From Ptychodera flava (taxonomy: Eukaryota > Hemichordata > Enteropneusta > Ptychoderidae), in contig NC_091936.1 of assembly GCF_041260155.1 (NCBI RefSeq), positions 36,625,366 through 36,689,365 on the forward strand: 64,000 nt of DNA, given 5' to 3'. Under the pieces are notes generated by a model. It was not told the origin of the DNA, did no database searches, and was given only the letters and a program-made list of their open reading frames with translations. A program made the translations under genes and the position numbers. Positions 1 to 12,439 of this stretch are shown here, in pieces; the stretch's first letter is position 1; each line of letters opens with the position of its first letter.

Positions 1-1165
1 ACCTGTTAGTGACACTACCCGTAGGGAGTAGCTGTTTTAACATTGACAATTTTGACAATATTTTTGTTCAATTTATACAACTGTGTTCTTGTTTTACTCC
101 CCACAGCATATTGAACTGTCCAGTATTCAGCTTGCTAACACAGCCTGTGTTTGTGTACCATGCATTTGTATCACTGACAACTGACTGTCAGTATCACCTA
201 ATACATATTTAAATAAACAGGCTTTGTCGACAAACGGAATACTATGTGGTTAGCATGCTGTAGGGAAACAGTAAAATCATCAACAGTTGCAGTTACTATG
301 CTAAAGTTTGTTTTTTTTTACGACAAATTATACATGTTTAGATTTTTCAAGATAAAAGTCATAAAATGTGACAAAATGGTTCTAGATTTTGTCAAAGCAT
401 TACAAACATTACAACAACTGGATGACATAAAAGTTGTATTCATTTTTCATTGCATTACATACAAAAATTTGGAATTGGAAAATGTAAAACGTAAAAGGGA
501 ACAAAAAATGTTCAAGTCCCCCCTACAGGCAGAGCAAAATTTTCAAGTCCCCCCTTAATTGCCCCTAAACTTTTCGAATCCCCCAGAAATCCTCCAGCCC
601 CCCTGACTGGTGTTTTGCGAACGAAGGTTTAAAACCTTTTATTCAACAAATTATAAAGCTAAAAAGTATCACTTTTTAATATGCTATAAGTGTCTGCCTG
701 CTCTAACCACACCTGGTCATTTCACTGTCACTGTGTTGACGAAACAGCCCTGCATACTGCGGTCTTCACGAGACACATAATTCTCAGTGAAAATGTCGAA
801 AAAAGACACCCCGTATAGTAGGACAAATGACTCTATTTGGTGAACCAGTAGCAAAGCTCAATGCGCCATAATGATTATGAAAAATTTGTGGATACCGACA
901 TGTTTTTACACCAGGGCGACTTGTCAACAACTGAAAAGAAAGCACATATGCACAGGAAGATTGGAAAAGGGTATACAAGTTTGACGCGGAAAGATGAAAA
1001 AATATGTGACTGACTATAGCGAGAAGAAAAAGGAACAAAAAGAAAAGGAAAGTCATGAGATGAAATAAGGGCAAGTAAAATAAAATGACACTTCTATGTG
1101 CTGTAAAACGCCCCGAGATCTAAACGAAGGAATTGAGTTTCTTGAACTTATGCGCCAATCTGAGA
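1..1165. other. Intergenic, no gene seen
   Basis: No ORF here has a recognisable domain. The stretch about 360-600 belongs to a dispersed repeat with C-rich runs; related sequence recurs near 10080-10260 and 51690-51790. Nothing else could be assigned. Confidence 0.5.
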
Positions 1166-1167
1166 CG

Positions 1168-3320
1168 GTCCCTTAATTGTTTTCGAAAAGAGTTATTTCT
1201 GGTGACCGTGATTTAAAATGAGTAAATTATTAAAATCGGGATCAACAATAATAAAGAATACGCCTTGAAAACTAAAATTGGGCGGTTCTATATGTTACAA
1301 TACTATATTTAGGAAACTGTGCATTTTTTACTTTAAAGTTGGAGTGTCCGTTTTCTCAAACGCATGGGCTAGTAAAACACCAACTGGAGCACCAAATCAG
1401 AGCTCGAAATTAGCGGTAGTCCTGCGTCCACAGACTATAAACTTTTCTCTGGGGCTGCCAAAATCCATGAAATGGTAGCCCACACGGACTACCAATGCCT
1501 GGAACCTGAAATTCAGTCAGTACTTGGCATGCCATGTCCGGTCAGTCACTTTGAAATGAGCTAAATGCAGTCAAACCCAGCTGGACACAGAAAGGCCATA
1601 CTATGACTTTGTTATGCAAATTACGACGACGACCGGCCATGGGTGGAACTTTGGAACAAAGTTTCATTATATGAACTGACTGATTTGAATGACAGGCACA
1701 GGAAATGATGACCAATGAAAACACATTTTCGTTGCATTTCGATCATCATGTATCAATCACAATTACACGGAAATTATGCCTCCTCCCTACAGAAAGCCCA
1801 TGGTCTATTTTAGCCCTGCTACAGTACGTCTCAGTGCTGGGATGAAAAGGTCTTATCGTTGTCATGACTTCTATCAAAATTTGCATACAACTCTGAGTGT
1901 GAAACAGGTTGTCAAATAGGTCACCAAACTTTTGAGTATCACTATCGTCGATTATACCCGTTTCCTTGATTATTAAAGGTGTGCAATATTCACATCAAAC
2001 GACTAGAAGATTCACTTCATGGGCAGAATCTTGAAAAATAGCCTTTTCTTGTCTGGTTAACGAAAAAAGATATTCCTGAACTAAAATATGCATAGGCTAC
2101 CAGCCATTGTCACTGGGCTACCAACTTAAGAAAATGGTAGCCCAAGTGGACAACCATGGAAAAAAGTTAATTTAAAGCCCTGCAAATCCTTATGAAATAC
2201 GCTGCAAAGGAGACTTAGTAATCGCTGGTAGATACATATAAAGTTCAATTAATGAGTCATTCATTTCTCTGCCTTGTGACATACATGAAAGTCAACTGTT
2301 TATCAGGTGCCAATCTGTTGTAAAGTGGACACTTCTCAGAAGGTGGCCTGAACACGATTGCAACTAATTTGGGATAATTGGATCTTCATATTTTTCAAAT
2401 GTCTCGAAATTGTAAGGTGTTCTATAGCTGAATCTTGCAATATTTCAAATTACTCATAAACAACAAGAGTATAACTAAACAAGAGAAGCAGATGAGATAA
2501 CATTTGCTGATCAAACTGACATAACTTCACCATTCGATTATTCAAAATTAGTTCCAGTCGTGTTCGTACTGAAAGTAAAACTACCGCGGTATTTTCAAGA
2601 AAATATTGTATATTTACCTCATTGAAAAATTGTTGCATTTCAGAGATAATTGATGCTGTTGACAATGGTTTACTGGCAGATAAACGAAATAGTCAAACCA
2701 TATGTGAGGAGGTGTTTGGGAAATATGGAGACGAGTTCGTAACCTCCAGGGGATCCTTTAAACTGACGAGCAAAGATGGTGCGAAGACGATTTCAGGCAA
2801 AGATGTGGTTGTGTGGAAATTGGTGGACGGCGAGTATCTGATCGAGGTCGACATTTGGAATTTTGATGAGTAATATTTCAGTTGATGATAGTTCCATTGT
2901 CCCTGAACCGCATTTCAGAAATGGACAGAGTTTGTAATTGTACAATCGTAGCACAGGCAGTCATAGATCTTCAGCAAATAATGAGATTCTTTTATTGCTA
3001 CGTCAGAACTTCAAGTTACTAAAATTGTGCAAAATCGACAGCACCTTATCAGCAAATATCTTAAAGACATTTCTCTGTACCGCACTTCTATTGTAATGAA
3101 CGGAAAACAAAATTCAATTGTTGCATTTTGGTAATTTCTTTTAACTCTATACCATGATATATGAGACTTCTCATGGGCAAGCTTTCGGATACTTTCGGAT
3201 ACTTGCTCAGGTAGTCATATGCAACCTTTACACTGGGGGCAGGGGCAAGTTTTTCGTTTATTGGTACTTAGTTCTCAAGAAAATTGGAAAAACACCAGCT
3301 TTTATCGAGGAAATAAACTC
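1168..3320 (+). pseudogene. SnoaL-like/DUF4440 gene unit 1, exon A missing
   Basis: Exon B is intact at 2644-2873. It follows a TTTCAG acceptor and reads EIIDAVDNGLLADK...VVWKLVDGEYLIEVDIWNFDE then TAA. Upstream, 1168-2640 aligns by eye with the intron of the other units (shared stretches such as TTAATTGTTTTCGAAAAGAG), but the sequence before about 1168 does not match exon A, so the N-terminal half (the MATTPDI.. exon) has been lost or never duplicated. The 3' flank keeps the family 3'UTR and an AATAAA at 3312-3317. The exon B reading frame has no stop, so it could be a recent loss or could be spliced to a distant exon. Without exon A the NTF2-like fold would be incomplete. The family call rests on the C-terminal motif pattern; its biochemical function is unknown. 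Confidence 0.7.
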
Positions 3321-3329
3321 AAGCCAAGG

Positions 3330-3890
3330 GGCATGAAATGAATACGTCCTTGATCACTCGAAGTACTATGATAATATTACCAAAGTCAGTTGAAGATTGT
3401 CCTATGTAGACGTTATTGAAATCGTTTGTAAAGTTGAAAGTCTATGGGCAAATAAATAATAAATATAAAACAGAGTAAAGCAATAAACTGCAGTAGACCT
3501 TTGCGTTGGTGGTAGGCTGTGGCTTAGATTGTGGGGTGAATGCTATAGCTAGGTCAGCCAGTAACTGCTGCTCATTAAAGCCAAGCGACCGGACCCAATC
3601 TGGGTCTGTTTTTGTTGTTAAGTCTGTAGAGAAGCAAATGTGATCATAGGCTAATTTTTGAACAATAAATCACACTTCTAAACTATTGCATTGCTCTTTT
3701 TATTTGTACACATAGGGACCCCTGATGCAGCTAGTTTATTTCAGCCTGTTTTAAGAAAGGTACAATCTTTTACTTGTTCATGGTTTGTGATCAAAGTGAG
3801 AATACTTCTGTGCATTTTCCTACGTCGTATGTACAGCTACAAGTTATCGCATGCCGCGGGAACTGCATGTACCAATACATCGACATTGTA
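3330..3890. other. Downstream flank of unit 1
   Basis: This stretch resembles the flank after unit 2 (9120-9470), including the phrases AAGTCAGTTGAAGATTG and AGAGTAAAGCAATAAAC. It is part of the duplicated block and no coding potential is supported. Confidence 0.5.
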
Positions 3891-3894
3891 ATTG

Positions 3895-5040
3895 CCTTGC
3901 TATAATTTTGAACAAAGGAAGGCAAAATGTGGCCGATACAGTGATTCACTCAAAAATATCAAATCATAAAACATGGGAGTCTATTTGGCATTTATAACAT
4001 TTTCCCATAAATAGCAAGCTATATCAGTAAATGTACTTCGCTTGAAGTGGCAGGTAAAAAGTGCATGTGTATACAAAAAATGATTTTTGGATTTCATCGA
4101 TAATGTTGGTTCACTATACATGGTAGTTTACATGTTAAAACTATAAACAGTTATTTTCCAAGATAAAAGTAGCAATGTCTGAGCATTTATAGACATCTGA
4201 TAATTGATAATAATGGAGTTGATCAGCAATGGGTGTTTACAAGTGCAGATGTGTACAATAAATTTACTTTTGGAATTTCACCGAAAATGTTGATTAACCA
4301 TACACGGTAGTCTATGACGAAACTGTGAATATTTTTTTCCAATGTAAAACTTACTATACTTGTGCATATATAGACGTTGGATAATTAAATAGATACACTT
4401 CATTAGAATAGATACAAGTGCACGTGTGTACAATAAATTTGATATTTGAACACTTTGCCCTAAATGTTGATCCACCTATACATGGGAGTCTAAGAAAAAG
4501 CTGTGTATATTTTTCCCAATATAAAACCTGCAATATTTGTTCATATTTGAATATATAGACCCTAGATAATAGGCATAATTGTACTTGTTTGAGAAGGCTG
4601 TTACAAGTGTATATCTGTACAAGAAATTGATTGGAACCCTTTTGCCGAAAATGTTGATCAACTAGACGTGGGAGTCTGTGACAAAACTCTGAATAATTTG
4701 TCCCAATATAAAACTTGCAATATTTGTGCATACTAGTATATAGACCCTAGATAATTGACATAATTGTCCTTGATTATAATAGGGTGGTTTCAAGTACATA
4801 TGTGTACAAGAAAATTGATTTTCGAATTTCACCGAAAATTATGATCAACAATGCATACAAATGTACTTGATCGAATAGGGTATTTTAAAGTTCCGATGCG
4901 GACAACAGATATGATGTTGGTATTTCATCCATATTATTTTTTCACTTCTAATGGTAGTCTACATGTAAACTATAAACTATTTTCCCTGACAAAAACTTGA
5001 TAAATCTGTAATATGTCAAAGACCGTAATCATTGTTATTG
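3895..5040 (-). repeat. ~182-bp satellite array, copy 1
   Basis: Units recur near 4102, 4287, 4463, 4650 and 4838. They share AAAATGTTGATCAAC, GGGAGTCTATGACAAAACT, CCAATATAAAAC and a TGTACAAGAAATTGATT segment. The array is the reverse complement of the one at 52540-53810, and even its edge (CGGCCACATTTTGCCTT) is shared. Short ORFs on the minus strand here follow the repeat period and are not genes. Confidence 0.85.
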
Positions 5041-5179
5041 ATGACAAATGAATTCTAGTCCGGACTTGTATTCAATTTCAAACAATAACAATGCTGACTG
5101 TACACATATGACTGTGCTCGAATTTGTCACGCTTCCGGGAGTAGAACAAGAAACTGCAGTGGATACACAAAACCATTCA

Positions 5180-7790
5180 AAAATTAGCCAAACGTTAACT
5201 TAAATTGACCACCATTTCGAGTTCCCCCTTTATTAATAAAGTCCCCAAATCCTTTCAAGTGCCTCAACATACCCTTGATATTTTCAAGTTCCCCCGTCGA
5301 TTCTCCCTCCTCTCCAGAGGTGTTTGTGAATGCAGTCTTACTGGTCCGGCATGAAAACAGCTGGTGATTCAAGTTGTGACCTTTAATACCCCTGGCCATC
5401 AATCTATTTTTGCCTTGTTATGACCTTTAACACGAGACTTTGCCTCGATTTATTTCTCGCCTGCGACGTTTTACTCTGATGTATTCTTCCACACAACAAA
5501 AGAGTGTCGAATAATCGCTGTAATTTCAAAGAACCACGATAAAAATATAATAAATAAGGCAGAAATCAATTACACTTTCTGTAATCAACATTAGGAGTCA
5601 TGATACAACTCTTGCCCCTTCATCTTCGTCAGACAAAGACCCATTTCATGCGAATTAATTTCAATTTTTATACAGGCAACGATAATAGTCTAACCTATAT
5701 CGCAGTTCTCTTGGTTCTGTGTCGGTGTTCTCGTATCCCAAGGTAAGCATCATTCTATAAATTGTAATCCATAATTATGAAAGCCACTGGTTGTTGTAAA
5801 GGCCATATATTGACTGATGTTAACGCGTTTAATGTTTAAAATCCACTATTGGAGGGCACGTTTGCCCATTCGTAAACTAACACCCTCTTTAGCTTCGATC
5901 GTCAAGACCAAAATCATTATATCAACATGATTCATATGGCTATGTCTGTAATCGTACATGACTCATTCACTCACATGCACCCATGAATTATAACAACAAT
6001 ATGTTGTCTATTATCATACTGTGCATTTTGTAATGACGTTTGTGCTAGATTTAGTTCACTGACCTGCTCCCTTCATGGGTCATGGTGACCTGCTGTCTGT
6101 GCACACAAAATTCTCAGAAATCATCACGTTATCGCAGTCGTCATCATTGTTTCGAAAACTTTAGTGTTTTTTTCAAGGTTATTTTTGACACATCTTAACA
6201 AAATCACCATTTAGAGGCACTAAACGTCTATACATTTCCAACAGGGTTAATCTAGATGTTCGTAGGAAAAAATAGTCAACAGTTTCATGCGGAGTAAAAG
6301 AGCCGATGAGTGACCTAAATATAGCCGAGAGACTCGAAGAAGATGAAGGAATATGTATTACAATTTGCGACATGAGAAATTTGATCTGTGAAATAACAAA
6401 CTAGTTGTTTGATTTCGCGAAATATTTTATAAAAGTCTTTTAAACTACTGAAAAAGTTCACTAAGTGTCAAAAGAGCAAAACTATGGATAGCTATGCTGG
6501 TACACCTTCTCATGCCAAACATTTTCACATGAAAAATATCACTGTCAAAAAATATTTTTTGATCGCTCCAATGTCCACATTTTACGGATGTTTCGGGCTG
6601 AGTAGAACAAAGGTTGCCCTTTATTGCTTGACATATTTCTACCGCGACTTTAAAAGGTTCGTCTTTTGGTAGTTATAGTAAAACGCATTATAATTTCACA
6701 TGTTGGCGTGAATTCCCATACAACCATTGCCGGGCTTAAGATGTTTTCCTAAAATCATTTTGGGACAATACGACTTAACGGAGAGGGCCGCTCTAGTTTC
6801 CTTTTACAGAACCCTCCCCTCTTGTAAAAATGTGAAACTATCCCCCGATGCAAATATTGATATAATGGCTTTCCCAACGAGAATGTAAACCCTATTTCAG
6901 GCCCTGATCTTCTAAAAGCGTTGTATTGGGTAACGCTAAAAATAAAACAAAAGAAAAGCTTAACTGAATGGAGTTGGTTTTTTTCAATGGAAATACTAGA
7001 CTCAACATCACAATTGTTTTCTGATTGTGTTACATACGTCAAGCAATACTTTTGAATAAACGATAAAACTTGCAGAGACTGTCCATAGAACTCTCCGGAA
7101 TTTCAATGCATTTTTTCCTAAGCGGGCTAACAGCTGTATTTTTTGTGGGTCACAAAACCAGATTTTGAATCCTACTTTGATATCACTGCAGAAATCTGAA
7201 AACTTTAACAGTAAGAGGCCGAGACACTCCGATCTTAACTTGGTTTTTACATTATAAAATTAAAACAATCAGGCTGTGGGGTAGACATTTCCAAATAGGT
7301 TCGAGAAGTGAGTGCTTTAGAAACTGAGCAGCGAATAGTTTGGTTTAGACTATTTCAATGGCACACACCTTTAGGATACGAAGAAAACTAATTCGCACAA
7401 AGGCATCAACCTCAGAAGTGGAATCTGGCAATCACGAGGAATGACGGTACCGACCGGGTTGTCCGCCATTTTAAATGTCAAAAAGTTGATCTGTAACTGT
7501 CTGAATGTGATGTGGAACCAATGATGAACACTTTGAGCCATCTCTGTGTTGCAGAGTTGAGTGTGACTTTATTGCATCAAGCACCGAGACAGAGTCTATG
7601 CGCTCCGGCTTAACTGCAACAAAATTTGTAATACTGAAGTATTAGCTCCATATCTCTCAAGAAAGTCCCATAAGAATACGTGCAGTATTCGTATAACTGT
7701 ACAGTAAGTAGGGATGCAAAATATAGGCCTACAGCTCTGTAAATATTTGGATCTGAAACAAGTTTTCATTCCATGACTTTTGTTGTAGGA
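5180..7790 (+). repeat. Duplicated upstream block of unit 2
   Basis: This 2.6-kb stretch shares long similarity with 12440-16230 (unit 3), with 20640-21600 plus 24190-26740 (unit 4), and partly with 56840-58420. Shared landmarks are GGTCCGGCATGAAA, CTGCGACGTTTTACTCTGA, CCCTTCATCTTC.TCAGACAAAG and GCACAAAGGCATC. It presumably carries the promoter and a 5'UTR exon of the downstream gene, but no TATA box or donor could be fixed. No convincing ORF is present. Confidence 0.7.
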
Positions 7791-7793
7791 ACA

Positions 7794-8649
7794 ATGGCGA
7801 CAACTCCAGATATTAAAGTAACCATCAGTGAGAAATATCAGAAGTTCAAACATATATTTAACTTGAGAGACTGGAGCGGTCTCGCGCAGCTGTACACCCC
7901 AGGTGGAAAATGGATGGGCCAGGGACGAAAGACGCTGAACGGCAGACAGGGTGAGTAGGAGAGAAATGAGCTTAATTGTTTTCGAAAAGAGTTCTTATAA
8001 AAGTGGATGATTAAAATCGGGGATTGACATTCATGATGAAAATGCCTTGAACACTGCGGTAGAGCGGTTCTTTAGTAACAATTAGTATTCGGGACTATTC
8101 ATTTTTCTCTTCAGGTATGATCATGAACTAGTGTCCGTTTTCTCAAAAACATGGCGCAGTAAACACAAACTGGGGCACCAAATCCTTATAATACACAGCA
8201 AAGGAAACATAGTAATCACTGGTAGATACATTCAAGGCTCGATTGTTGAGCCATTCATTTCTCTACCCTGTGATTTGCACGTTTATAAGAATATGACGCA
8301 GATGCAACGCCTTGAAGAGTGGACACTTCCTACAAGGTGGGCCATTGAAAGTAAAACTACTACGGTATTTTCGAGATGATATTGTACATTGACCAAATCG
8401 AAAAATTGTCGCTTTTCAGAGATAATTGATGCCCTTGACAATGGTTTACTGGGAGATATACACATTAATGTAAATAAGTGTCAAGAGGTGTTTGGGAAAC
8501 ATGGAGACGAGTTCGTAACCTCCAGGGCATCCTTTAAAGTGACGAGCAAAGATGGTGCGAAGACGATTTCAGGCAAAGATGTGGTTGTGTGGAAATTGGT
8601 GGACGGCGAGTATCTGATGGAGGTGGACATTTGGAATTTTGATGAATAA
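7794..8649 (+). CDS. SnoaL-like/DUF4440 (NTF2-like) protein, unit 2
   Basis: This is a two-exon gene. Exon A is 7794-7950, then GTGAGT; the intron is 7951-8419, ending TTTTCAG; exon B is 8420-8649. The splice is phase 1 and rebuilds ...KTLNGRQ-EIIDALDNGLL... The product is about 128 aa, the usual size of small DUF4440/SnoaL-like proteins. Visible family features are an N-terminal helix (ATTPDIKVTISEKYQKF), the LYTPGGKWM strand and the C-terminal VVWKLVDGEY..DIWN strands. The start ATG lies just after a GTAG acceptor-like site, so a 5'UTR exon probably lies upstream. The NTF2-like fold often binds small ligands or forms dimers, but no substrate can be inferred and no signal peptide is visible. 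The intron is short (469 bp) compared with unit 4. Confidence 0.85.
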
Positions 8650-9110
8650 TACTTCAGTTCATGATACTTCCATTTCCCTGAACCACATATCAGGAATGGA
8701 CGTCGACAGAGTTTGTAGTTGTACAACCGCAGCACCGGTAGTCATAGATATTCAGCTACTGATAGGATTAAATCATTACTGCGTTAGAACTTCAAGTAAC
8801 TCAAATTGTGCAAAATCGACAGCACCTTACAAAGAAATATCTTGAAACGTTTACTTGTACCGCAATTCTATTGTAGTGAACCGAAAGCATTCTCAAGGTT
8901 CAATAGTTGTGCTTCGTAATTTCTTAACCCATTACTATGATATATAGGGAGAATTCACACGGGAAAGCTTTGTGTCTTTCGAATACTTGCTCAGGTCGTC
9001 ATACGCGACCCTTTCAGGGCCCTGGGGGCAGGTTTTTTGTTTATTGGTGTTCTCATGAAAAGTCAAAAACAGCAGCTTTTATCGAGGAAATAAACTCAAG
9101 CCAAGGGGTA
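8650..9110 (+). terminator. 3'UTR and poly(A) signal of unit 2
   Basis: The sequence after the stop is conserved with units 1 and 3 and ends at an AATAAA (9089-9094) followed by CTCAAGCCAAGG. The same hexamer sits at 3312-3317 in unit 1 and 17543-17548 in unit 3. The conserved spacing of about 440 bp from the stop supports a real 3' end. Confidence 0.65.
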
Positions 9111-9479
9111 TGGAATGAATACCTCTGTGATCAAGCGAAGTAACATGATAACGTATTCCCAAAGTCAGTTGAAGATTGCCCTATGTACACGTTATTGAAA
9201 TCTGTTGTAGACTTGATCCAAGTCTGTGAGGATATAAATATAACAACAGAGTAAAGCAATAAACGTCTGTAGACCTTCGTGTTAGTGGTAAGCTGTGGCG
9301 TAGATTGTTGGGTGAATGCGATAGCTAAGCCAGCCTGTAACTGCTGATGATTAAAGCGACCGGGCCCAATCTAGATCGGTTGTTGTTCAGTCTATCAAGA
9401 AGCAAATGTGATCACGGGCTAGTTTTTGAACAATAAAATCACACTTCTAAACTATAGAAACTATATAACTATAACTATA

Positions 9480-10380
9480 TAAACTATATAACATTTGACT
9501 TGAGTTAATCCAACTGTGGCCAGGTCGATCACACACAAAATGACTATCATGAGAGTAGGCAAATTGGGAATTCCTGGCTACATTTTTTCAAATTGTGAAA
9601 AACTGAGCAACAGTGACCAACCGAAAAAAATGTTATCAATAGTACCAAACGTGTGACTTAGATGCTACTTGAAAAGTTCTAATCTCTGAAATTTTGGATG
9701 TTATATTGGCTAATTTGGTTCAAAATAAATAATGCTATCAGTCACACATCGTTTCACTTAAATTAGAGTCTTTGCTGTTCAAAGTTTTACTTTCGTGTTA
9801 TTATACAAAGAGAAAGTTAAAATTTCATTCACTGGATGTACTTGCAGGGAATGGTTTGAATATTGATTCAAGTGATTTTCGTTAAAAGCTGTGACTTTTC
9901 ATCGTATATTTGTAAAACATCAAGCATGGTGAACCCATCTTTTGTCTTTGATATTTGATTATTCTAATGTGCCAGAATTAAACAATCCCAGATTACTGTC
10001 AAGTCTCCTGGTCTTCCATGTGTTGCTCTCTCGCCTGATCTTCTGTACAAGTATTTTTCACTGTCATATGACCCAAACTCTTAACTTTTGTTTAATTATA
10101 ACTAACATTAGAGCCATCGGATGACATAGAAATGTTATTCATTTTTCATTGAACTTCATTGAATAGGTCCCTTCTCATATACAGAACCAAACTTTCATGT
10201 CCCCTCTCTACTACCTCCAAAATTTTCGAATCTCCCATTAATATCTGTGAACGAAGCCTAATAGCAATGTGATAGCGCTATGCGTGGAGCCACATACCTA
10301 CACTACGCTCAGTCGGAATGATCGTGCCTACACCAAGCTGTGACCTGGCCAAAAACATATTCAGAACGTAGATAAAAAAG
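9480..10380. other. Intergenic, no gene seen
   Basis: AT-rich sequence without a supported ORF. Around 10080-10260 it is similar to the repeat at 360-600 and 51690-51790. The end of the stretch becomes richer in CpG as it approaches the transposase fragment. Confidence 0.4.
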
Positions 10381-10500
10381 TAACACAGGATGCGTTCGGG
10401 TGCGCTGCTCGAATTATCAAAATTACGCCCTCATCGTCGAAATGCGATATGTTCTCATAACGTTCGCCCAAACCAAAGAAAAAGCCTTGTTCCAAACATG

Positions 10501-10949
10501 GCGGCGCGTACGATAGTGGACGACGAAGCTCAAAACATAGCAATTTTAATTTTTTCGAAGAAATTATGCAAGACGATGTTATTTTTGATGTCAACGGCCG
10601 CACCATTCCGATGGCAATAAGTCTTTTCTTCAATAAGAGAGAAAAAGTTCCTAAAATAACCGATTACGCTGAAAATGTAATTCCCCAATACAGCCTTGGC
10701 GATTTCCGACAACACTTCAAATTATACAGGACGACTTTTGAGAGTGTTCCCGAGCATCGCTCCCAATCTCACGGTAGCAAATAATGGAAGACCCTTGCTT
10801 ATAGAACCATTGAAGCAGGTTTTGATATTTACATGGTATATCCGAAACAGATCCAGTATGCGAGACGTTGCTGAACGGTTTGGTGTATCTAAGTATACCG
10901 TCCACGTCTGCTGCAAGAGAGTAATGGATGTTTTGTTACCCTTAAAGGT
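10501..10949 (+). pseudogene. HARBI1-like (PIF/Harbinger) transposase first exon, frameshifted
   Basis: The conceptual product starts MAARTIVDDEAQNIAILIF, shifts frame near 10557, continues EEIMQDDVIFDVNG...YSLGDFRQHFKLYRTTFES, shifts again near 10746, and continues PSIAPNLT..NNGRPLLIEPL and SSMRDVAERFGVSKYTVH.CCKRVMDVLLPL. The RDVAERFGVSKYTVH segment is the helix-turn-helix typical of Harbinger-derived nucleases. The fragment ends with AAAGGTATGT, a good splice donor, as expected for a multi-exon HARBI1-like gene. No second exon carrying the DDE catalytic residues was found in the next 1.4 kb. Both breaks are single-base, so decay and sequence error are both possible. In the intact family these proteins are nuclear DNA-cleaving transposases or their domesticated relatives. 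Confidence 0.7.
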
Positions 10950-10989
10950 ATGTAGGGGAAAACAAACCGATTATTTTTTCCTAAATTGA

Positions 10990-12430
10990 TGAGGGCGCCA
11001 TTTGATGACATGTAAATAAATACACTTGATTAAATAGGTAGACAGGCACTAAGGCCAGAGGAAAAAATATCTTGTTAATCGAATTTTTTGGACCAAGGTT
11101 CAGGAGCGGCGAGCGAAAATTTTTAAAAAGTTTTTGTTTTAGCCAAAGGTAACCGTGATCCCTCGGACATTTTTGCCTGGATGCAGACAAGACAAACTAA
11201 TCTTTTCTCCTTCTAGGCTAACCAGAAATATCTCAGACAAGATACATTGATTCTGGTTATTGAATTCAACACTTATATTTCTCAACAATAACATTGGGAA
11301 TTACATATACATTCAGTGTTTGATCAACAGTCTCATTCAGAATCCCACATGCTCGCGAAAACCCGACGAAGTTTAGGGCGCCGCCAGCGGCTGTAATAAA
11401 ATATTTGCAATGCAGAAGTATGAATTTGCCAAAAAAAAAATTCCAAATCGGGCAAAGTAGAAGCGGCGATTCCGATGAACAATTTATTTATTTATTTTTT
11501 CTTTTAGGCCTAAGTTAATAATATTTAATTCAGTTACTTTAGAAGTATTTGTGCTGTATATCCCACATAACAATTTCTGGCTGGTTTTACTTTTAGGCCA
11601 GAGAGGAGAGTCATTTAGATCCTCACAATTTTATAGCTCTGGAATTTTTTATTTATTTATTTCAAAAGTACCAGTGACTTAATCTACATAGACATGTCAT
11701 GGAATTTAACGCTCAGTAGTTGCGAGTGCATATAATAGCATAAAGACAAAAATCAAATCTATTCTCTAAAGTTTACATATAGTTATTAAATAAAGTAACA
11801 AGTTGCAATGAAATTTCAGGGACTAATTTTCAAAATCTTGAAAAAATTGCAAAGGCGTAAACATTTGACGCAGCAAATACGAATATATGTTTTTAAATTT
11901 CCTCTTGCTGTGAAATTTGAAATTTCTAAAAAGAGTTTTGTTCTGTGTATTTCTACATGGATGTAGATATACTTCTTTTTCTAATCGGATTCCTTAAATC
12001 AATTTTCAATGCCCTGTATCAAGCTTGTTAATGCAGTCTGTATATTTGATATTGTTGAGCATTGAAGTCAGTTGGGGAACAAACAACTTTGGTTTACCAG
12101 AGAGACTGTTGTTAAATCCAAATACTGGCTGTTGGAAAGTTCGATGACTAGTCATTTGCACACGCTTTAGGGAGTAGGAAAAGACAATTAGAATAAGTGA
12201 AAGAAAATGAACTTAATACAAATCAAATTATAATACTGAAAAAATATCAAAGGTTACATTCATACCTTGGTCTGTATGAAATATGAAACTCAAAGAAACA
12301 TAATTCTGCTTTTTGTGTAATTGATAATTAACAAATCCGCATGGTGCATTAAAGCAATATAGATGTACTTTTAGGTAGATAAATAATTAATCATGGGTAA
12401 TTACTGATGCAAAAAGTTCATGTTTTGAAT
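10990..12430. other. Intergenic, no gene seen
   Basis: AT-rich sequence with no recognisable exon. I looked for the missing DDE part of the Harbinger-like gene and did not find it. Confidence 0.4.
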
Positions 12431-12439
12431 TGATTGGTA

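Noticed and set aside
4278..4731. Overlapping minus-strand ORFs up to 125 codons
   Set aside because: They follow the 182-bp satellite period and show internal peptide repetition; not a gene.
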